Positions 59,266 through 64,000 of a stretch of 64,000 nt of DNA are shown piece after piece. Within the stretch, counting starts at the first letter, position 1. Each line of letters starts with the position of its first letter. The translations under genes and the position numbers were made by a program. The stretch is from Polynucleobacter rarus. Its GTDB lineage: Bacteria; Pseudomonadota; Gammaproteobacteria; Burkholderiales; Burkholderiaceae. The stretch covers positions 1,340,659 through 1,404,658 of the forward strand of contig NZ_NTGB01000001.1 of NCBI RefSeq assembly GCF_003072505.1, written 5' to 3'. The notes under the pieces were generated by a model that did no database searches, was not told the origin of the DNA, and saw nothing but the letters and a program-made list of their open reading frames with translations.

Positions 59266-61164
59266 CTAGTGTAATTGTTTATAAATTTGTTCAGCTAAAG
59301 ATTGAGATATTCCCTCAACTTGTGATAGCTCTTCTATTGTTGCACCTGCCACCCCTTTGATACCACCAAAGCGCGCCAGTAATTTTTGTCGACGCTTAGC
59401 GCCAATCCCCTCAATTTCTTCAAGTCTTGATACGTTTCTAGTTTTCTGTCTTTTAGCTCGCATGCCCGTAATGGCAAAGCGATGCGCTTCATCCCGAATT
59501 TGCGCAACTAACATCAAAGCAATATTATCAACTCCCAAAGCTAAAGGGGCACGTTCATCGGCAAATATCAAAGTTTCTAAACCAACCTTACGCCCATCGC
59601 CTTTTGCCACACCGACAATTAACTTATTATCAACTCCTAATTCATTCAGCACCATTTTAGCGGCTTCCACCTGCCCTTTACCGCCGTCAATCAGAATAAC
59701 ATGAGGAAGTTTATCTTCCGGTAGCTCTAAAAACCCTGCATAGCGTCGCTCTAACACCTGACGCATGGCAGCATAATCATCACCCAGCGTAATTCCCTCG
59801 ATGTTAAATCGTCGATATTCTTTATTTTGCATGTCATTTTTTTGATAAACCACGCAAGAGGCTTGTGTCGCCTCACCAGATGTATGACTGATATCAAAAC
59901 ACTCAATACGCAATAAGTCGGATTCATCTAAATCAATTTGCAATAGATCCATTAACGCAATGCTTCTTGCTTGCGCTCCACTTCGTTCACTAATACGCTT
60001 AGCTAAGGCAATCTGGGCGTTGCCCTGCGCCATCGCGAGCCAATGTTTACGCTGACCTTGCGGGTGGGTTATAAACTGTACCTTTTTACCTAAACGCTCC
60101 TCCAAAGACTGCATCAAGAGCGCCTCATCATCACCTAAATGATGACTCAATACAAACACGGTAGGTACTAATTTTTGTAAATCACTACCATCATGCAAAT
60201 CAGTATCATCTAAATATCTTTGCACCATAAAAGATAACAAGTACTCAGCAATTTCAGACGCAGCACCCGTATCATTTTTTACAACTATCGGGAAATAAGG
60301 GCGATCTCCTAGATGCCTACCCCCTCTTACCATGGCTAAATTCACGCAGATTTGTCCATGGTGTTCTGCAACCGCAACAATATCGATATTGTTTTGTCCA
60401 TCAGCGACCGCATCCATTGATTGCTGTTGTAAGACATTCGATAAATCAGCAATTCGATCTCTTACTGAGGCAGCCTTTTCAAACTCAAGCTCATCGCTAT
60501 AAGACAACATGGCACTTTCTAATTCACTCATGACACTAGCATGATTACCTTCTAGAAAAGAGACTGCTTTACCCACGTCTTCTTGATATTGAGAAGTTGA
60601 GACCAATCCAACACAGGGAGCACTACATCGATGAATTTGATGTAATAGACATGGGCGACTACGGTTTTTGAAAACTGTATCCTCACAAGTTCTGAGTAAA
60701 AAAACTTTTTGCAAAATTTGTACACTACTTTTAACTGCCCATGAATTTGGGAAAGGTCCAAAATACTTGTTTTTCTTATCGACCTTGCCGCGATATGAAG
60801 CAATCCTAGGAAAGCTATGACCCGTGATCATCAAATAAGGATAAGACTTGTCGTCTCTGAATAGAATATTAAAGGGCGGTGCAAGAGCCTTAATTAAGTT
60901 ATTCTCTAAAATTAAGGCTTCTGTTTCGGTGCGAGTTGCCGTTGTTTCCAAACGCACAATTTTTTGAACCATGCGCTCAATTCGGGGAGATAATTGAGTG
61001 CGCTGAAAATAACTACTTACTCTTTTTTTAAGGTTCTTAGCTTTACCAACGTACAAAATATGATTATTTTGATCAAAAAATCGATAAACTCCCGGAAGCT
61101 CAGTCAATTGCTTCACTTCTTCTTGGAGTTTTTCAAAATATTCTTCGGGCGAAGGCGTTGTCAT
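59266..61164 (-). CDS. uvrC: UvrABC excinuclease subunit C
   Basis: Makes both incisions in nucleotide excision repair; 632 residues. The GIY-YIG nuclease domain starts [31 protein letters not shown] (about 22-52). The UvrB-binding UVR motif is at about 205-235 ([18 protein letters not shown]). The RNase H-like second nuclease has [11 protein letters not shown] and [19 protein letters not shown], and two helix-hairpin-helix motifs close the chain. The ATG overlaps the divergent earP start codon by two bases. Confidence 0.95.
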   Translation of the reverse strand: MTTPSPEEYFEKLQEEVKQLTELPGVYRFFDQNNHILYVGKAKNLKKRVSSYFQRTQLSPRIERMVQKIVRLETTATRTETEALILENNLIKALAPPFNILFRDDKSYPYLMITGHSFPRIASYRGKVDKKNKYFGPFPNSWAVKSSVQILQKVFLLRTCEDTVFKNRSRPCLLHQIHRCSAPCVGLVSTSQYQEDVGKAVSFLEGNHASVMSELESAMLSYSDELEFEKAASVRDRIADLSNVLQQQSMDAVADGQNNIDIVAVAEHHGQICVNLAMVRGGRHLGDRPYFPIVVKNDTGAASEIAEYLLSFMVQRYLDDTDLHDGSDLQKLVPTVFVLSHHLGDDEALLMQSLEERLGKKVQFITHPQGQRKHWLAMAQGNAQIALAKRISERSGAQARSIALMDLLQIDLDESDLLRIECFDISHTSGEATQASCVVYQKNDMQNKEYRRFNIEGITLGDDYAAMRQVLERRYAGFLELPEDKLPHVILIDGGKGQVEAAKMVLNELGVDNKLIVGVAKGDGRKVGLETLIFADERAPLALGVDNIALMLVAQIRDEAHRFAITGMRAKRQKTRNVSRLEEIEGIGAKRRQKLLARFGGIKGVAGATIEELSQVEGISQSLAEQIYKQLH

Positions 61165-62275
61165 GCGAATTGATATCTTTTGTAAAGTGGTTGATAACTA
61201 TGGCGATGCTGGATTTTCATGGCGTCTTACTCGGCGCTTGACAGAAATTCTTGCAAGCAACCATTTTACGGTTAATGAAAATAAAGTTCGATTATTTTGT
61301 GATGATATTCCTTTAATTAAGAAGCTCGCTGGAGAGGCGATTATTGCAAAGCTAATGTCACTTGGTTTAAGAATTGAATCTTGGGATCATGCAGAACAGA
61401 TTATTAAACCTAATGAAATGCCTGAAGTGGTACTAGAAACCTTTTCCTGTGACTTACCAGAGCTTTACCTGACTCAAATCACAGATAGCCTCTTAATAAA
61501 TGTGGAATACCTTAGTGCTGAACCTTGGATTGAGGACATGCATGGATTAGCGACGCTACCTAGCCTTCCTAATCAGCATCCTCGTTATTTTTATTATCCT
61601 GGTTTCAACAATAGGACTGGTGGGTTGTTGGGACCGTCGGAGCCATTTTCTACCGACGCGAACAATTCAAAAGTTCTCAATGAACTTTTTAAAGAGATTC
61701 GTACTGAATCGTCCGTCATCTCTATTTTTAATTATGGTGAGAATAATTTCATCGATTTTTTAGACCAATTAATGAATCAAGGCACCAAGGCCGATTTATT
61801 TATTTGCTATGGTAAAGCGCAAGAAGCAGTAACTAAATGGCTCGGTAAACCTTTCAACCGACCCATTGATCTAGATCAAATACGATTGATACCAACACCA
61901 TTTGTAAATCAAGAGGAATATGACGCTCTTTTAGCGCGCTGTGATTTAAATTGGGTTAGAGGGGAAGATTCTTTTGTTAGAGCCCAATGGGCTGCTAAAC
62001 CTTTTATTTGGGATATCTATCCGCAAGAAGATCAGGTTCACCTAGAAAAACTCGATGCATTTTTAAATATCTATTTACCCAAAGATAATCTTCAATTAGC
62101 GCAAAAAATTATAAATATGATGAAAAATCATGCAGTTGATACCTGGTGGAATGACCTTAGCAATATCAATTCATATGCTCAAGAATGGGCCAACACTCTT
62201 CACTCTAGTCAATTAGACGCTGACTTGGGAGTAAGAATTATCAATTTCATTAAACCTTTATTAAAAAAAGGTTAA
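61163..62275 (+). CDS. earP: EF-P arginine rhamnosyltransferase
   Basis: 370 residues. Transfers rhamnose from dTDP-rhamnose to Arg32 of EF-P, relieving stalling at polyproline. The N-terminus [23 protein letters not shown] matches the EarP family (DNxGDxG substrate loop), and the C-terminal half has [34 protein letters not shown] with the invariant Glu and Asp. Its target gene efp follows 33 bases later. The start codon overlaps that of the divergent uvrC. Confidence 0.93.
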   Translation: MRIDIFCKVVDNYGDAGFSWRLTRRLTEILASNHFTVNENKVRLFCDDIPLIKKLAGEAIIAKLMSLGLRIESWDHAEQIIKPNEMPEVVLETFSCDLPELYLTQITDSLLINVEYLSAEPWIEDMHGLATLPSLPNQHPRYFYYPGFNNRTGGLLGPSEPFSTDANNSKVLNELFKEIRTESSVISIFNYGENNFIDFLDQLMNQGTKADLFICYGKAQEAVTKWLGKPFNRPIDLDQIRLIPTPFVNQEEYDALLARCDLNWVRGEDSFVRAQWAAKPFIWDIYPQEDQVHLEKLDAFLNIYLPKDNLQLAQKIINMMKNHAVDTWWNDLSNINSYAQEWANTLHSSQLDADLGVRIINFIKPLLKKG

Positions 62276-62308
62276 AATCGTAGGTTTGAAATTCAAGGAA
62301 ATTGTCGG

Positions 62309-62869
62309 ATGAAAACTGCTCAAGAAGTTCGTGTAGGTAATGTTGTAATGATTGGTAACGAGCCAATGGTTGTGCAACGTGCTGAATATAACCGTTCTGG
62401 CCGCAACTCTGCTGTTGTGAAAATGAAATTTAAGAATCTAATGACAGATGCTCCTAACGAAGGAATCTATAAAGCAGATGATAAATTCGATATGGTTGTT
62501 TTAGAGAAGAAAGAATGTACTTATTCTTACTTTGCTGACCCGATGTACGTATTCATGGATACTGAATACAATCAGTATGAAGTTGAGGTTGACAACATGG
62601 GTGACGCGCTCAATTATCTCCAAGACGGTATGACTGTTGAAGTCGTATTCTATGAAGGTAAGGCTCTATCTGTCGATTTACCAACTATGATTGTTCGTGA
62701 AATCATTTATACAGAACCAGCAGTTAAGGGCGATACCAGTTCAGGAAAAGTCATGAAAATGGCGAAGATTGAAACAGGTTATGAATTACAAGTTCCTCTG
62801 TTTTGCGCTACTGGTGACAAAATCGAAATTGATACGCGTACCGGCGAATACCGTAGCCGCGCTAACTAA
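62309..62869 (+). CDS. efp: Elongation factor P
   Basis: 186 residues, the standard three-domain EF-P that promotes Pro-Pro bond formation. The modified loop reads [13 protein letters not shown] with Arg32, the residue glycosylated by EarP; lysine-type EF-P has Lys34 instead. The C-terminal [17 protein letters not shown] is the family signature. Directly downstream of earP. Confidence 0.96.
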   Translation: MKTAQEVRVGNVVMIGNEPMVVQRAEYNRSGRNSAVVKMKFKNLMTDAPNEGIYKADDKFDMVVLEKKECTYSYFADPMYVFMDTEYNQYEVEVDNMGDALNYLQDGMTVEVVFYEGKALSVDLPTMIVREIIYTEPAVKGDTSSGKVMKMAKIETGYELQVPLFCATGDKIEIDTRTGEYRSRAN

Positions 62870-62892
62870 ATTTTCTCTTCAAATTCGTTTTA

Positions 62893-62924
62893 ATACAAGT
62901 TAAAAGATAACTTTTAACTTGTAT
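62893..62924 (+). terminator. Terminator hairpin after efp
   Basis: A perfect 14-bp stem (62893-62906 with 62911-62924; core ACAAGTTAAAAG) with loop ATAA, 23 bases beyond the efp stop. The T-tract after it is weak. A second imperfect hairpin (CAAGCC with GGGGCTTG, 62940-62974) lies just downstream and is followed by a T-rich run. Confidence 0.7.
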
Positions 62925-63077
62925 TCTTTGATTAGATTTCAAGCCTCTTTCTGGATACTCCATTGAGGGGCTTGTTCTTTTAGTAGAGTAGGATGTCAAA
63001 ATTAATGTTTTCCAACATGACAACTTCAGTCGCTCAAGACTATTGCCTTAACTAAACAATCAAGCTGAGCTTTGAAG

Positions 63078-63383
63078 TCAAGACAAAATCCTAACTCGTG
63101 AAGAACTTGCCCGAGCAGACTCAATTCGTTGCAACTCATCCAAAGTATTAGGCCTAGGCTGACAGACTTGCCAAATTTCTTTATCTATATTTAGGGCCTT
63201 GGCAACACGTAAAAAAGTAATTAATTTCACTTTTCCGTCTCCTTCGAGATTTTTTATTGCCTGCAAACTTACTCCACTCAACTTTGCCAATTCTTCTTGT
63301 TGTAAGCACAGAGATGCGCGAGCTAGCCGAATGTTTTGCCCAATATCAGCTGCAATATTTTCGATACTCATTAATTCATACAC
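63078..63383 (-). CDS. XRE-family regulator (HipB-like)
   Basis: 101 residues with a helix-turn-helix domain at about 14-68 (IGQNIRLARASLCLQQEELAKLSGVSLQAIKNLEGDGKVKLITFLRV in outline). The tail QPRPNTLDELQRIESARASSSRVR resembles regulators that sit before hipA-type toxin genes, but no hipA frame follows within the gap to efp. The start may be four codons later (MSIENIA); the AAAGG ribosome site fits neither well. It could be an orphan antitoxin or a simple repressor. Confidence 0.82.
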   Translation of the reverse strand: MYELMSIENIAADIGQNIRLARASLCLQQEELAKLSGVSLQAIKNLEGDGKVKLITFLRVAKALNIDKEIWQVCQPRPNTLDELQRIESARASSSRVRILS

Positions 63384-63502
63384 CTTTAACAGACTCCAAC
63401 AGATACGTTAATTTATTGATCCTTCTTTAACAGATTCTTTAAAATCGATTACTAAAAATCTAGCTATTTTGCTTATCAATTTTTATGAATTTTGATCAAT
63501 TT

Positions 63503-64000
63503 TTAGGCAACTAATCCAAAAGTTTGTAACAACATTTTGGCTTCAGCATACTGCTGCTCCATTTGCATTTCTTTCCAATTAAGGGCTGAACCTACTGGAA
63601 ATAATCGAATCAAGCGTTGTCTTGAAACAGCAAATAATTTTTCATTAATTTTTAATTCACTCAGAAGTTGGTCTGCCAAATCCGGGCGATTACAAATTAA
63701 TACGGCGTCGCACCCAGCACTTAAAGCAGCCTGAGCACCTTGCACTACATTTCCGGCTACTGAGGCCCCCTCCATAGATAAATCATCGCTAAAAATGACT
63801 CCGTTAAATGCAAGTTTGCGACGCAAAATATCTTGCAGCCAAATCTTCGAAAATCCCGCAGGCATCTTATCAACGGCTGAGTAAATAACGTGGGCCGGCA
63901 TCACTGAGTCAAGGGTTAAACCCAGATCAAGATAAGGTCTGGCATCCTTACCCAAAATTTGCTCAAGACTTCGATCATCAGTCGGAATCTCTACATGAGA
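63503..64000 (-). CDS. nagZ: Beta-N-acetylhexosaminidase NagZ, C-terminal part (5' end beyond window)
   Basis: Cell-wall recycling glycosidase that removes GlcNAc from muropeptides in the cytoplasm. The frame stays open to the right edge, giving about 165 visible residues. Codons before the first Met read SHVEIPTDDRSLEQILGKDA, as expected after the catalytic His loop, so the 150-residue version starting at Met is only a fragment. The nucleophile Asp is in VIFSDDLSMEGA, with PAHVIY and AGCDAVLICN typical of NagZ. Confidence 0.92.
   Translation of the reverse strand, partial: SHVEIPTDDRSLEQILGKDARPYLDLGLTLDSVMPAHVIYSAVDKMPAGFSKIWLQDILRRKLAFNGVIFSDDLSMEGASVAGNVVQGAQAALSAGCDAVLICNRPDLADQLLSELKINEKLFAVSRQRLIRLFPVGSALNWKEMQMEQQYAEAKMLLQTFGLVA

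Noticed and set aside
63078-63383. XRE regulator as part of a HipAB toxin-antitoxin system
   Set aside because: The tail is reminiscent of HipB, but no HipA frame lies downstream, so a toxin-antitoxin pair is not supported.
1-64000. CRISPR arrays
   Set aside because: No regularly spaced direct repeats of the right length were found, and no cas-like genes are present.

Overview
The window looks like chromosome of a low-GC betaproteobacterium in Burkholderiales, most like Polynucleobacter or a close relative. This rests on the adjacent earP-efp pair (arginine-rhamnosylated EF-P with Arg32), two Bug/TctC-type solute receptors without their own permeases, a GltIJKL-type amino-acid transporter, a TonB/ExbBD set, and the AT-rich base composition. 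The genus is an inference; no rRNA is present.

Region 1 (1-10.3 kb) is a molybdenum block. modABC (leftward, modC cut by the window edge) lies back to back with two separate pairs of xanthine-oxidase-family molybdenum hydroxylases of the isoquinoline 1-oxidoreductase type (small 2Fe-2S subunit plus large Tat-exported subunit). A CoxG-like protein, a D-2-hydroxyacid dehydrogenase and a cupin are interspersed. A 21-residue hydrophobic microORF overlaps the stop codon of the first large subunit. Region 2 (10.4-17.6 kb) holds a complete glutamate/aspartate-type ABC importer, then a BciA-like 8-vinyl reductase, an NnrU-family membrane protein, a glutathione peroxidase and an MsbA-like exporter.

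Region 3 (17.9-25.6 kb) holds a WYL regulator and a leftward cluster: a 991-residue fusion of a periplasmic binding domain with a MscS channel, a STAS protein, an RsbW-like kinase, a CBS-SpoIIE phosphatase and a DUF3820 protein. This is a complete partner-switching set next to a channel that appears to carry its own ligand-binding domain. I consider it the most interesting locus here. An outer-membrane beta-barrel gene follows upstream.

Region 4 (25.6-36.5 kb) has a tiny lipoprotein ORF, unusual hairpins, a DUF4143 ATPase, tRNA-Ser(GGA), acs, class I fumarase, murI, tonB-exbB-exbD, a Bug receptor, a DUF3597 protein and tRNA-Leu(UAA). Region 5 (36.6-52.8 kb) has a branched-chain amino-acid importer with a LivM-LivG fusion, a membrane-anchored penicillin-acylase-family hydrolase, an alpha/beta hydrolase, a GGDEF(degenerate)-EAL protein, recQ, a small Tyr-rich lipoprotein, and a small catabolic operon (Bug receptor, MDR oxidoreductase, amidohydrolase).

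Region 6 (52.88-58.29 kb) is an integrative element of about 5.4 kb in the 3' end of tRNA-Cys(GCA). It has a P4-type integrase next to the tRNA, an AlpA-like regulator, a CHC2 zinc-finger protein, a DUF3987 ATPase, two small proteins, and a divergent cargo module (XRE regulator / lipoprotein / secreted protein). A near-perfect copy of the tRNA 3' end marks the far boundary. Region 7 (58.3-64 kb) is conserved core: tRNA-Cys, tRNA-Gly, pgsA, uvrC, earP, efp, an XRE regulator, and the 3' part of nagZ running off the right edge.
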